A stretch of 64,000 nt of DNA from Thermoanaerobaculia bacterium (GTDB taxonomy: Bacteria; Acidobacteriota; Thermoanaerobaculia; Multivoradales; J023), in NCBI GenBank assembly GCA_028066595.1, contig JALCBJ010000022.1:1-64000 (forward strand), in the 5' to 3' direction. Of the stretch, positions 42,861 through 53,100 are shown in pieces. Within the stretch, counting starts at the first letter, position 1, and each line of letters starts with the position of its first letter. The notes beneath the pieces were generated by a model that was not told the origin of the DNA, did no database searches, and saw only the letters and a list, made by a program, of their open reading frames with translations. The position numbers and the translations under genes are program-made.

Positions 42861-44573
42861 CTAGGCACCGGATTTCCAGCTCACCTTCGCGACCTGTGCC
42901 GGGATCCCCACCTCTTCGAAGTAATCGATCCATGCCTTCTGCTCAGCACGCAGCTGATCACCCGGCCCTTTGACTTCCCACAGCTCGAATCGCGGTCCGG
43001 ACCCGTCCGCCTTCTCTGCGGTGACCAGCAGGTCAGGTAGACCGCGACGGTAGCGTCCCAAGTCACGGCTCAGGCGATCTGCGACGAGCGCGAGATCCCG
43101 ACCTCGCACCAGATCCATCGCTTGGAGCAGAGTCTCCTGGACTTCGGGATGCCAGACGACGAGGCTGGAGGCGATGCCCTGCTTCTCCTCGTATACCGGC
43201 ATCAAGAACGATCGCAGGTCGTCGTGGCCATGCAGCTCCTCCAACCTCTGTGAGACGGCGGTTTCGCGACGGCGTCGGAAGTCGGCCGTGTACAGATCGA
43301 GCGGACCGGTCTGGAAAGGATGCTCGAATACGCCCGGTAGTGGCTCGAAGACGACATCCCAGAACGCGAGGCCGAAGAGGCTTCGCCACAGCCAGTTCTC
43401 CGTACGCAACGCCATGCGACCCTGCGACTCCAGGTGCTCCACCACCAGCGACTCCACCGCTGTGCCCGGATCGGGCGCGATCTCCAGCTCCATGACGCGA
43501 CGCTTGCGTCGCGGTGCGCCGGGACCTAGGCCGAGCTTTCGATCGAGCCGACGTCCGATGACGCGGGCGGCGTCGCGCTCCGCCTCGTCGTATGGCTCCT
43601 CCGCCAGGGTCGTGCAGAGTCCGTGCGCCTCGTCGAGCCGCTCGAGGCGCTCCAGGACGCGAACCCGACGTTCTCTCGACGGTGGCGCCTCCGCCGATTC
43701 ATAGATCGCAAGCGCCTCCTCGCTCCGTCCGCAGCGTTCGAGCTCGCGCCCGAGCCCGTTCAGCAATCGGTCGAGTTGCGGCTTCGCGTTCGGATGCAGA
43801 CCCTTCAGGCCCCACGCATCGCCCGATAGCAAGTGCTCCGCGATTCCGAGCGCTTCGTCGACGAGTCCGCCCGCCAACAAGTCGTGCACGGAGTGTCGAT
43901 ACTCGCGCAGAACCAGCGCGTGATCGATCTCCTGCCGCTGATCGAAGAGCCTGAGCCGACGGTCCAAGGGATAGTCCTCATATCGAACGATGCCGAGATC
44001 ACGAATCACGAGCTCGCTGAGGTCCTGGCCCAGGTTGCCGAAGAAGAGCAGCCGGTACACCAGGATGACCTCCACGCCCACAGGGCGAACGATCGGGAAC
44101 CGATCCCTGGCCACCCGTAGCGCCTGCGGCTGATCCGCCAGGCCCGACTCGATCTCGCCCCGCCGAAGAGTCGCTACCGCTCGGTCGGCACCGAGCACGG
44201 CGGCGACATCCACAAGCTCCGCCTTGCGCAGAGTTGCCAAGACCTCCTCTGGTTCGGCGTCCCGAGCACCATCGAGGAGGCCCGCCTGCAGCAGCTCTTC
44301 CGTCGCCGCCACCAGGTCCGGCACGTCCTCGTAAGAGAGCAGATCGACGCGAAAGCAGGGCCCCTTGCGAGAGATCAAGCGGACGTAGAGCCTGCGACAC
44401 GGATCAGGCAGCTCGTCGAAAGTGGCAGCGAAGTCCAGCTCCTCCGGCCGGAGCAGATCGTCGTAGCGTTCTCTGACCGTGTCGAGAACCGTCTGAAAGT
44501 TGTCTACATAGTAGCCATCGGCGAGCAGCACCTCATCCCGCGGAGTGTCCGATCGACGCTCCCCTACGGGCAC
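42861..44573 (-). CDS. FAN1-like VRR-NUC nuclease
   Basis: A 570-residue structure-specific nuclease of the bacterial FAN1 group, which acts on flaps and interstrand-crosslink intermediates. The N-terminus (YYVDNFQTVLDTVRERYDDLL, LPDPCRRLYVRLISRKGPCFR) is the FAN1 winged-helix/SAP-like region. Helical repeats fill the middle. The C-terminal VRR-NUC domain has the catalytic set GLPDLL (D514), E533-V-K535 in LWEVKGPGD and Q545 in RAEQKAWIDYF. All residues are intact. Pseudomonas FAN1 is the best-known relative. It lies just downstream of prfC on the same strand with a 49-base gap. Confidence 0.92.
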   Translation of the reverse strand: MPVGERRSDTPRDEVLLADGYYVDNFQTVLDTVRERYDDLLRPEELDFAATFDELPDPCRRLYVRLISRKGPCFRVDLLSYEDVPDLVAATEELLQAGLLDGARDAEPEEVLATLRKAELVDVAAVLGADRAVATLRRGEIESGLADQPQALRVARDRFPIVRPVGVEVILVYRLLFFGNLGQDLSELVIRDLGIVRYEDYPLDRRLRLFDQRQEIDHALVLREYRHSVHDLLAGGLVDEALGIAEHLLSGDAWGLKGLHPNAKPQLDRLLNGLGRELERCGRSEEALAIYESAEAPPSRERRVRVLERLERLDEAHGLCTTLAEEPYDEAERDAARVIGRRLDRKLGLGPGAPRRKRRVMELEIAPDPGTAVESLVVEHLESQGRMALRTENWLWRSLFGLAFWDVVFEPLPGVFEHPFQTGPLDLYTADFRRRRETAVSQRLEELHGHDDLRSFLMPVYEEKQGIASSLVVWHPEVQETLLQAMDLVRGRDLALVADRLSRDLGRYRRGLPDLLVTAEKADGSGPRFELWEVKGPGDQLRAEQKAWIDYFEEVGIPAQVAKVSWKSGA

Positions 44574-44622
44574 GCAGCTGCTTCCTCGCGGGGCCCGAAC
44601 ACCGACGGATCGTCCACGAACG

Positions 44623-46248
44623 CTACCGGACTTGCTCGCGAGTCTTCAGAAATTGGACATCTGGCCAGTCCTCGATCGCACAGCTGAGCTGCCAGTTGCT
44701 CTTCGCCAAATAGACCGGTAGGTCGTGGTGGTCGCTGGCCATCTGTGTCTCGTTGCGAGATTGGAAGCGCTTGAGCTCCTTGACGTCGTCCGAGATCACC
44801 CAACGAGCGGTCTGCATTTGCGTCGACTCGAAGTGCACCGGGACGTCGTACTCGGTACGGATGCGATCGGCCAGGACCTCGAATTGCAACGCACCGGCAA
44901 CCCCGACGATCCAGGTGTTGCCAATGTAGCTCTTGAGCACCAGTGCGGCGCCTTCTTCCGCCAGCTGCTGTAGAGCGCGCCCGAGATGTTTGGAGCGCAA
45001 GGGATCTTCTGGACGGACACGGCGTAGTAGCTCCGGTGCGAAGCTCGGAATGCCTGTGAAGTGCAGATCCTCGCCTTCCGTGAGGGCGTCGCCGATGTGG
45101 AGATCGCCATGATTGGGCACGCCGAGGATGTCGCCGGCATAGGCTTCTTCCGCCAGCTCCCGATCCTGGGCAAGAAACAAAACCGGGCTATGCATGGTCA
45201 TGCTCTTGCCTGAGCGCGGATGGTGCAGCTTCATTCCGCGGCGGAACTGGCCGGAGGCCAGGCGAACGAATGCCAGTCGATCGCGATGCTTGGGGTCCAT
45301 ATTCGCCTGGATCTTGAACACGAAACCCGCGACGTCCTCTTCCTGCGGTTCGACCGGTCGCTCCTTCGTGGGTTGCGGTCGGGGCGGCGGCGCCATCTCC
45401 ACCAAGGCATCGAGGAGTGTCTGTACGCCGAAGCTTTGGAGCGCCGAACCGAAATAGACCGCGGTCATGTTGCCTTCCAGGTAGCTCTGGCGATCGAACT
45501 CCGGGCAGAGTCCCTGGGCCATCTCCACCTCCTCACGCAACGCCGTGACCTCGTTCGCTTCCAGCAACTCGTCCACTCGTGGGTCGTGTAACCCGTCGAC
45601 CGTCTCCCCTTCTTGCCTGCGCTCCTTGTCGCCGCGCTCGAGGAGAGCCAGGCGATCGTGCAGGAGCTCGTAGCAGCCACGGAAGCTTCGCCCCATGCCG
45701 ATAGGCCAGCTTCCGGGCGTCACGTCGAGCTGCAGGTCCTGCTCGATCTCGTCCATGATCTCGAACGGATCGCGGCCGTCGCGGTCTAGCTTGTTGACGA
45801 ACGTCAGGATCGGAACGTCGCGCAAGCGGCAGACCTCGAACAGCTTGCGCGTCTGCGATTCGATGCCCTTTGCGGCGTCGAGCACCATGACGGCCGAATC
45901 GACAGCGGTGAGGGTGCGGTAGGTGTCCTCAGAAAAGTCCTCGTGACCCGGCGTGTCGAGGAGGTTGAACGTACAGCCACCGTAGTCGAAGGTCATCACC
46001 GATACGGTGACGGAGATACCCCTCTCACGTTCGACCTTCATCCAATCGGATCGCGCCCGGCGACGTTCGCCCCTTGCCTTGACGGTTCCCGCCAATTGGA
46101 TGGCTCCACCGTAAAGCAAGAGCTTCTCGGTCAAGGTGGTCTTGCCGGCATCGGGGTGGGAGATGATGGCGAAAGTGCGCCGGCGCGCGATCTCTCGGCG
46201 CAGCTGTTTCTGAACCGGGCCGAGTGCCTCGGGAGTCGTGGTAGCCAT
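44623..46248 (-). CDS. prfC: Peptide chain release factor 3
   Basis: A GTPase that recycles RF1/RF2 after termination. The 541-residue length fits. The G1 motif is SHPDAGKTTLTEKLLLYGGAIQ, the G2 region is ERGISVTVSVMTF, G3 is LLDTPGHEDFSEDTYRTL and G4 is FVNKLDRDGRDP. Domain II has FVFKIQANMDPKHRDRLAFVRLASG, and domain III runs to the end. The ATG at 46248 gives the usual N-terminus. The small gene at 46263-46568 starts upstream on the same strand with a 14-base gap. Confidence 0.97.
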   Translation of the reverse strand: MATTTPEALGPVQKQLRREIARRRTFAIISHPDAGKTTLTEKLLLYGGAIQLAGTVKARGERRRARSDWMKVERERGISVTVSVMTFDYGGCTFNLLDTPGHEDFSEDTYRTLTAVDSAVMVLDAAKGIESQTRKLFEVCRLRDVPILTFVNKLDRDGRDPFEIMDEIEQDLQLDVTPGSWPIGMGRSFRGCYELLHDRLALLERGDKERRQEGETVDGLHDPRVDELLEANEVTALREEVEMAQGLCPEFDRQSYLEGNMTAVYFGSALQSFGVQTLLDALVEMAPPPRPQPTKERPVEPQEEDVAGFVFKIQANMDPKHRDRLAFVRLASGQFRRGMKLHHPRSGKSMTMHSPVLFLAQDRELAEEAYAGDILGVPNHGDLHIGDALTEGEDLHFTGIPSFAPELLRRVRPEDPLRSKHLGRALQQLAEEGAALVLKSYIGNTWIVGVAGALQFEVLADRIRTEYDVPVHFESTQMQTARWVISDDVKELKRFQSRNETQMASDHHDLPVYLAKSNWQLSCAIEDWPDVQFLKTREQVR

Positions 46249-46262
46249 AGCGAGCTGGTGCC

Positions 46263-46568
46263 TCAGGATTCGAGCTCTTCGAGCCGCTCGATGCGATCGA
46301 TCAGAGCCAGAGCTACGTGGGCAACGGTGCCGAAGAGTGCTTCGGCTCGTTCACGATCCAAACCTGCATCAGCGAGACGGCGGAAGATCCCCACGTTGCG
46401 CCGTAAGGAACTGTCGACGTCCGACGGGTCGAGTCCCATATCGGCCAACACCGATTGACTCGAGGCAGATGGGGATGCCAACTCGGCGAGGACCCGGCGA
46501 AGCGCGGCAGCGGCTTCGTAGCCGTGCAATCCCGATTCTGCCAAGACGCTGAGGGCGGCACAGTTCAT
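46263..46568 (-). CDS. Small hypothetical protein upstream of prfC
   Basis: A 101-residue, Ala/Leu-rich and probably all-helical protein (EAAAALRRVLAELASPSASSQSVLADMGLDPSDVDSSLRRN). No family is recognised. Codon use fits the neighbours, the 14-base gap to prfC suggests co-transcription, and the charge pattern is protein-like. I therefore call it real with reservations. Confidence 0.5.
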   Translation of the reverse strand: MNCAALSVLAESGLHGYEAAAALRRVLAELASPSASSQSVLADMGLDPSDVDSSLRRNVGIFRRLADAGLDRERAEALFGTVAHVALALIDRIERLEELES

Positions 46569-46854
46569 CGTATTCGCGGCGTGGGACGAGGGTGGATCGA
46601 AAGAGTAAGAACGGGCGGACTGGGACGTTCTTGTGAGCGAGGTCGGCGAGCGCGTCGAAGGCGCCGAATCAATGAGCGGATCCGCGCCTGGAAGACGCGT
46701 TCGCCGGCCTCATCCTATCCTGGTTCCATCGTCCCCAGACGGTCCAGGATCCAGCGCAATCGTGCTGCGAGAGCCACGATTCAGTCCGGCGTCGGAACGT
46801 CGACCGAAGCGGAGGAGGCCTTGGAATCGGTAGGTTTCGCGCCCATCTCGACAC
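46569..46854. other. Gap with no intact gene before the amine-oxidase fragment
   Basis: This stretch should contain the N-terminal FAD-binding half of the amine oxidase if that gene were whole. I see no GxGxxG fold motif in any plus-strand frame, and the frame leading into the fragment is closed by TAG at 46831-46833. It looks like sequence brought in or left by a deletion. Confidence 0.45.
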
Positions 46855-47520
46855 GTCCTCGATCGGATGAGCCAACCCGACGGTGTGATGGTCTCGTGCC
46901 GCGGCAGGCAATACCAGGGTGATGCCGCACTCGTGACCTTTCCGGTCGGCGTCCTGGCGTCCGGAGACATCACGTTCACACCGCCTTTGCCCGCGGCCAA
47001 GCAACGCGCGATCGCCGATCTGGGCATGGGAGTCCTCGACAAGCTGGCCCTTCGCTTTCCCCGGGCGTTCTGGCAGCCTTCGCGAGATCTCGTCGCATCC
47101 GTGGATCGCCGGCACGGGCACTTCCCGGTCTTTCTCGATCTCTATCGTCACACCGGAGTACCGATCCTGGTGGCCTTCCACGCCGGCCGGGAAGCGAGAC
47201 GCCTGCAGTCGAAGGCCGAAGCAGCCGTCGTTCGAGACGCGATGGTCGTTCTTCGCCGCATCTTTGGACGCGGCGTCCCCGAGCCCGAGGCGGTGGTCCG
47301 GAGCACCTGGGCCGCCGACCCCTTCTCTCGTGGCTCCTATTCCTACTTGCCCACGGGCACCTCGGCCGATCTGTTCGACCAGCTGGCCGAGCCCTTCGAG
47401 CGTTTGTTCTTCGCAGGCGAAGCCACGAACCGGACCCACCTGGCGACGGTCCACGGTGCCTATCTGAGCGGTTTGCGAGAAGCCGAGCGCATCGCCAAGT
47501 CGCTACCTCGCTTCGCCTGA
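46855..47520 (+). pseudogene. C-terminal fragment of a flavin amine oxidase
   Basis: The frame encodes about 220 residues of the C-terminal half of a monoamine/polyamine-oxidase-type flavoprotein. ALVTFPVGVLASGDITFTPPLP and IADLGMGVLDKLALRFPRAFW are the central strand and helix. STWAADPFSRGSYSYLPTG and LFFAGEATNRTHLATVHGAYLSGLREAERI form the FAD-contacting C-terminus. The family is about 450-500 residues and begins with a Rossmann GxGxxG motif, which is missing. An ATG at 46867 could start a truncated product, but family similarity begins just before it. Without the dinucleotide fold it should not bind FAD. Confidence 0.75.
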
Positions 47521-47549
47521 TCGTCCGCCTGCGCGCGTAGACTGGGTCG

Positions 47550-49031
47550 ATGAACGCAATTCGTACCCAAGGCGATCCGATTCTGCAGCAGCCCTGCGAG
47601 CCGGTATCCGCCCAGGACGTCGACCTCGCCGCAGAGGCCGAAGCCTGCCACGAGGCGTTGGCACTGTTTCGGGCCGAGCACGGATTCGGCAGGGCCATCG
47701 CTGCACCCCAGCTCGGCTTCGCCAAACGCTTCGTCTGCCTGAACCTCGGAGCGACACCGTTCACCGTGATCAACCCCGAGATCACCTGGCGAAGCGAAGA
47801 GAAGTTCGAGGTCTGGGACGATTGCCTGAGCTTGCCGGACATCGTCGTGCGTGTAGAGCGTCATCGCTCCATCTCCTTGACCTACGTCGACGACCGAGGC
47901 AGACGTCGCACGTGGGAACGCCTTCCCGAAGACATGAGCGAGCTGCTGCAACATGAGATCGACCACCTCGATGGCATCCTGATGACACAGCGCGCCGCCG
48001 GATCCGACGCCGTGCGGCCGATATCCGAGCACGCTGACCTGGTAGGAGCCGAGCGACGCGAACACCGTCTCTCGCTGCCGGCCATCGCGAGGGCGGCCGA
48101 AGCGGTAGACCCCGTCTTCCTCCACTCTCCGCAGTTCGAAAGCGAGTCGCTGTCCGCCGAGCTCGCCTGTTCCCTGACATTGAAGGTAGAGACCGTCAAT
48201 CCGATCCGATGTTTCAAAGGACGAGGTGCGGACTATTTCGTTGCGGACCTGGTGCAGAGAGGCGACGAGCGGCCTCTCGTGTGCGCCAGCGCCGGCAACT
48301 TCGGACAGGCCATGGCCTATGCCTGTGGCAAGCACGGGCGCCCACTGACCGTCTTCGCCGCCACCACGGCCAACACCTTGAAAATCGAACGAATGAAAGC
48401 CCTGGGCGCTGAGGTCCGACTCGCCGGTCGTGACTTCGACGCCGCCAAAGATGCAGCGCGCGAGTTCGCGCAGCAGCGGGGTGCGCTGTGGGTCGAGGAC
48501 GGGCGCGAGCCTGCGATCAGTGAGGGAGCCGGTAGCCTGGCCGTCGAGCTCCTGGCGAGAGACGACGCTTTCGACGATCTGCTCGTACCCCTCGGCAACG
48601 GCGCGCTACTGGCCGGCGTCGGCCGCTGGTTCCGGGCAGCCTCGCCAGCCACCCGAATCGTCGGTGTCTGCAGCACCGGGGCCGACGCCATGGCCCGTTC
48701 GTGGCGCGAGGGTCGGATTGTCCAAGGCGACTCGGTTCGGACCATTGCGGATGGCATCGGCGTTCGCGTGCCCGTACCCGAAGCCCTCGCCGACCTGGAA
48801 GGCCTGATCGACGACGTGGTGCTGGTGGACGACGAGGCGATCCTCCGCGCGATGCGACTGATCTTCGACCACACCGGACTTCTCACGGAGCCAGCAGCGG
48901 CGGTCGGCGTGGCGGTACCACTGACGGACACCCGCTTCGTCGGGAGCCGCGTCGCGACGATCTTGACCGGCGGCAACATGACGGTCGAAGAGACCGAGAG
49001 TCGACTGTTTCGACGGAGGATCGAACGCTGA
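47550..49031 (+). CDS. Fusion of a peptide-deformylase-like domain and a threonine-dehydratase-like PLP enzyme
   Basis: A 493-residue two-domain protein in one continuous frame. Residues 1-150 are peptide-deformylase-like. Motif 1 is GRAIAAPQLG, motif 2 DDCLSLP (metal ligand C92) and motif 3 LQHEIDHLDG (H135, E136, H139). All metal and catalytic residues are kept, but motif 1 lacks the usual GxGLAAPQ glycine and motif 2 has DD for EG. Residues 185-490 are a fold-type II PLP enzyme of the serine/threonine-dehydratase group. Its Schiff-base Lys is K223 in RCFKGRGA, its phosphate loops are SAGNFGQA (247-254) and LVPLGNGALLAGV, and its cofactor-end motif is TGGN (473-476). I know of no characterised enzyme with this pairing. 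No second deformylase, fmt or amino-acid pathway gene is nearby. The start at 47550 fits deformylase N-termini. Confidence 0.9.
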   Translation: MNAIRTQGDPILQQPCEPVSAQDVDLAAEAEACHEALALFRAEHGFGRAIAAPQLGFAKRFVCLNLGATPFTVINPEITWRSEEKFEVWDDCLSLPDIVVRVERHRSISLTYVDDRGRRRTWERLPEDMSELLQHEIDHLDGILMTQRAAGSDAVRPISEHADLVGAERREHRLSLPAIARAAEAVDPVFLHSPQFESESLSAELACSLTLKVETVNPIRCFKGRGADYFVADLVQRGDERPLVCASAGNFGQAMAYACGKHGRPLTVFAATTANTLKIERMKALGAEVRLAGRDFDAAKDAAREFAQQRGALWVEDGREPAISEGAGSLAVELLARDDAFDDLLVPLGNGALLAGVGRWFRAASPATRIVGVCSTGADAMARSWREGRIVQGDSVRTIADGIGVRVPVPEALADLEGLIDDVVLVDDEAILRAMRLIFDHTGLLTEPAAAVGVAVPLTDTRFVGSRVATILTGGNMTVEETESRLFRRRIER

Positions 49032-49246
49032 TCCCCGCCAGCGCTGGCCTTGGAGGCCGATGCCAACGCTCGAAGACGACGGACACTTGACCGCGCAATC
49101 CGCTCTTGATCTAGTGTTCCGACTGTCTCCAGAGCGCTGCGCTGGCGGCGCAGACCCACCGTCGAGAGGCGCTGCAGCGGGAGATCTTCAATCACGCTCG
49201 GCCTGGGCTTGGAGGACAAGGGCGCCTTTAGACAAGAAAGGTCGCC

Positions 49247-49978
49247 ATGCAGAAAGTGCGAAACCGTAGGCACGTGGGCCATGTCGTCGGACTGTGGCGC
49301 TACCCGGTCAAGTCGATGGGAGCGGAGGAATTGGCGGAAGTCGAAGTGTCCTGGCACGGCTTCGCCGGGGATCGGCGCTGGGCCTTCGTGCGAGAAGGCG
49401 TGGCACGCAGCGGATTCCCGTGGTTGACGCTGCGTCAGCGACCCGACATGAATCACTATCTCCCTTCGTTCGCCGATGCGTCCCAACCGGACAAGTCGCC
49501 CACGGTGGTACGGACTCCGACCGGAGCTGTTCATGAGGTCACCGATGAGGCTCTCGCGGAGGAGCTCGCTCCCGGCGGCGCGCACGTGATCAAGCAGGAT
49601 CGCGGCGTCTTCGACAGCTTCCCACTGTCCCTCATCACCACGCAGACGATTGCCCGACTCGGCGAGATGGTCGGCAGTGAGCTCGACGTCCTGCGCTTTC
49701 GCCCCAACATCCTCGTGGATGCTTCCGACGGGGCCCCTTTCGTAGAAGACGATTGGGTTGGCAGCGTCTTGCGGGTCGGCGACATGCGGATGCGCGTCGA
49801 CAAACGCGACGGCCGGTGCGTCGTCATCACCATCGATCCCGTGAACCAGGAGCGCAAACCGGAGATCTTGCGCACGGTTGCTGGCGATCGTCAGGGATGC
49901 CTCGGCGTCTACGGCTCGATCGTGGAGCCAGGCCGTGTCGCGACGGACGATCTCGTGTTTGTCGAATCTCCGACCTGA
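49247..49978 (+). CDS. MOSC-domain protein
   Basis: A 243-residue protein with an N-terminal MOSC_N beta-barrel (VVGLWRYPVKSMGAEELAEVEV, GFAGDRRWAFV) and a C-terminal MOSC domain (LDVLRFRPNILVDASDG, KRDGRCVVITIDPVNQERKPEILRTV, GCLGVYGSIVEPGRV). The Cys in GRCVVITID is the conserved sulfur/Mo-cofactor Cys of the family. Members mobilise sulfur or bind molybdenum cofactor and reduce N-hydroxylated compounds. AAAGGT precedes the ATG. It is not next to the formate dehydrogenase, so any link through molybdenum is speculative. Confidence 0.92.
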   Translation: MQKVRNRRHVGHVVGLWRYPVKSMGAEELAEVEVSWHGFAGDRRWAFVREGVARSGFPWLTLRQRPDMNHYLPSFADASQPDKSPTVVRTPTGAVHEVTDEALAEELAPGGAHVIKQDRGVFDSFPLSLITTQTIARLGEMVGSELDVLRFRPNILVDASDGAPFVEDDWVGSVLRVGDMRMRVDKRDGRCVVITIDPVNQERKPEILRTVAGDRQGCLGVYGSIVEPGRVATDDLVFVESPT

Positions 49979-50062
49979 CTGCCATCACGCCACCCGGGTT
50001 GCCTTTAACACTCCGTCGCTTGGGAGGGAGACTGCACTTCCTGTGGGGCTGAAACGGGCCGA

Positions 50063-50103
50063 CCTCAGGACGGATTCCTATCCTGAGGGCAGAGCCTGCC
50101 TTT
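50063..50103 (+). terminator. Tandem hairpins ahead of the M16 protease gene
   Basis: CCTCAGGA (50063-50070) pairs with TCCTGAGG (50081-50088). A short GGCAG-AGC-CTGCC hairpin followed by TTT (50088-50103) comes next, ending four bases before the M16 start. It may terminate the MOSC unit or act as a leader structure. Confidence 0.4.
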
Positions 50104-50106
50104 ACA

Positions 50107-53100
50107 ATGCGGCGCATGCAAAGCTCCACCCGCGCGTCTCTCGCCCGTCTGCTGGCCCAGGCAGTCCTTTCCCTTCTGTTGCTCGGATCGCTGGCCTGCA
50201 CCTCTATCGACCATGCAGGCTACGATCCGGCTGCAACGCCGCCGCCTCCGACTACGCCTCAAGCGGAGGCAGAGCCGGCAGCGACTCAGCCTGCCGCACC
50301 TCAGCCGGCCGCGCCTCAGCCGGCCGCGCAAGAAGTCGTAGAGACCGGGGAGTTCGACTTCTCCAACGCACCTCTCAAGGCTGCGATCCCCGTGGCGCCC
50401 GAGGTGCGCACCGGGGTCCTGGACAACGGTCTGCGTTTCTTCATTCGGAAGAACGAGAAGCCGGAGAACAGGGCGGAGCTGCGCTTGGCCATCAATGCGG
50501 GATCGATCCTGGAAGATGACGATCAGCTGGGGCTGGCGCATTTCTTGGAGCACATGGCCTTCAACGGTACGAAGAACTTCGAGAAGCTGGAGCTGATCGA
50601 CTACTTGCAGACGATCGGAATGAGGTTCGGGGCAGACGTGAATGCATACACCTCGTTCGACGAGACGGTGTACATGCTCACTATCCCGACAGACGACGAG
50701 GCGATCGTCGACAAGGCCTTCCTCATCCTCGCCGACTGGGCGGGACACGTTGCCCTGGATCCAGAAGAGATCGAAGCCGAACGAGGGGTCGTGGTCGAGG
50801 AGTGGCGCCTCAGCCGGGGCGCCGGCATGCGTCTCTTCGACAAGCAGTTGCCGATCCTCTTCCACGGATCGCTCTACCCCGATCGGTTGCCTATCGGCAC
50901 CAAGGAGAGTGTCGAGACGTCGCCACGCGAGGCCGTGGCCCGCTTCTACGAGGATTGGTACCGCCCCGATCTGATGGCGGTGATCGCTGTCGGCGACTTC
51001 GACGTCGATCAAGTGGAGGCAAGAATCCGCGAGGCCATGGCACCGTTGACCGGACCGGCCGAACCCAGAACACGAGAGGTCTTCGATATTCCCGGACACG
51101 AGGAGACGCTGGTCAGCCTGGAAACCGACAAGGAGCTGACGGCGACTCGGGTCACGGTGGCCTTCAAACATCCAGCGGAGCCCGAGGGCACCGTGAACGC
51201 CTACCGTCGCGGCTTGATCGAGGGCCTCCACACTTCGATGTTCAACTCGCGACTCGGCGAGATCGCGCAGAAGCCCAACCCGCCCTTCATCGTCGCAGGC
51301 TCCAGCGTCCAGAGCCTGGGCCGAACCGACTTCACCTACAGCCTGGATGCACTCGCCGGCGACGGTCAAACCGAGTCAGCGCTGGAAGCTCTGCTCCTGG
51401 AGGCGGAACGGGTCGATCGGCACGGGTTCACCCAAAGTGAGCTGGAGCGTGCCAAGACCAATCTCCTGCGCGGCTACCAGCAGTTGTTTCAGGAACGCGA
51501 CAAGGCGCCGTCCGGTGCTTTCGCCGCAGAGTACGTCCGCCATTTCTTGCAGGGGGAGACCGTTCCCGGTATCGAGGGCGAGGTGGCACTGGCAGAGCGC
51601 TTCGTGCCCGGCATCACTCTCGACGAAGTCAACTCGCTAGGCAGCCGGTGGATCACGGAAGAAAATCGGGTGATTCTCGTGAGCGCTCCGGAGAAAGAGG
51701 ACGTCGAGCTACCGGAAGAAGAGGCGGTACTGGCTATCTTTCAGGAGGTCGACCAACGGCAGGTGGATGCCTGGGTCGACGAGACGGTGGACCGGCCGCT
51801 GCTGACGGAAACCCCGACGCCCGGGCAGGTGACGGACAGCGAGAGCTTCGCAGAGCTCGGCGTCACCGAGTGGACGCTGTCGAACGGCGTGCGAGTGGTT
51901 CTCAAGCCGACCGATTTTCAGAACGACGAGATACTGTTTCGCGGCAACAGCCCGGGTGGAACGTCGTTGGTGCCGTTGGAGGATCTGGCCTCGGCTCGCT
52001 TCGCCACGGCCATCTTGGGCCAGAGTGGCGTCGGGGAGTTCGGAGCCGTGGAGCTCGGCAAAGCGCTCGCGGGCAAAGTGGCTCAAGCTGCGCCTTCCAT
52101 CGGGGAGCTCGAGGAAGGCATCTCGGGATCCGCTGCGCCCGATGATCTGGAAACGGCACTCCAGCTCGCCTACCTGCACTTTACCGCTCCGCGTTTGGAC
52201 CCCGAAGCCGCAGGCAACTTCATCCAGCGCTACTCGGCCATCGTCGCGAATCGCAACCAACGGCCGGAGACGCTGTACGTCGATGAGTTCCAGAAGCGGT
52301 TCACTCTCGATCATCCTCGCCGCCAGGCGGTGACCGTGGAAACGCTCCAGAGCGTCGAGCCTTCCAAGTCCCTGGATATCTACCGCAATCGCTTTGCCGA
52401 CGCATCGGACTTCACGTTCTTTTTCGTCGGCAACTTCGACCTCGAAGCCATCCGGCCCTTGGTGGAGACCTACCTGGGCGGTCTGCCTTCCAGCGAGCGA
52501 GAAGAGACATGGAAAGATCCCGTAGTGGATCGTCCGGGTGGCGTCGTGACGTTCGAGGTCGAGGCCGGGATCGAGCCCAAGTCGAGGGTCCGGCTGGTCT
52601 TCCACGGCGAAAAGGAGTGGAGTCGAGAAGAGTCTTTCCTGGTCTCCAACCTGGCCAGAGTGCTGGAGATCCGCATGATCGAGCTACTCCGGGAGAAGCT
52701 CGGCCTCACCTACGGCGTAGGCATCGGCGGAGGACTCAGCTGGCGTCCTGATCCCGAATACACCTTCAGCTTCTCGTTTGGTTGTAATCCAGACGAAGTA
52801 GACCGCATCGTCGGCGCCATGCTCGACGAGCTCAAGCGCATGGCCGACGAGGGCGTCGACCCTGAGCTTGTGGACAAGGTGAAGGCGAACCTGCAGCGCG
52901 AGCGCGAGGTACAGCTCAAGGAAAACTCGTTCTGGCTCGGCATCCTCGAGGCGTATTGGACTCGCGATACGGACCCGAATCTGATCCTCGCGTACGACGA
53001 TCTGGTAGGGCTGCTAACGCCGGAGTCGATGCAGGCGACCCTGCGTACCTACCTCGACTTCGACCGCTACATCCTCGGGGTCATGGTTCCCGATCCAGAG

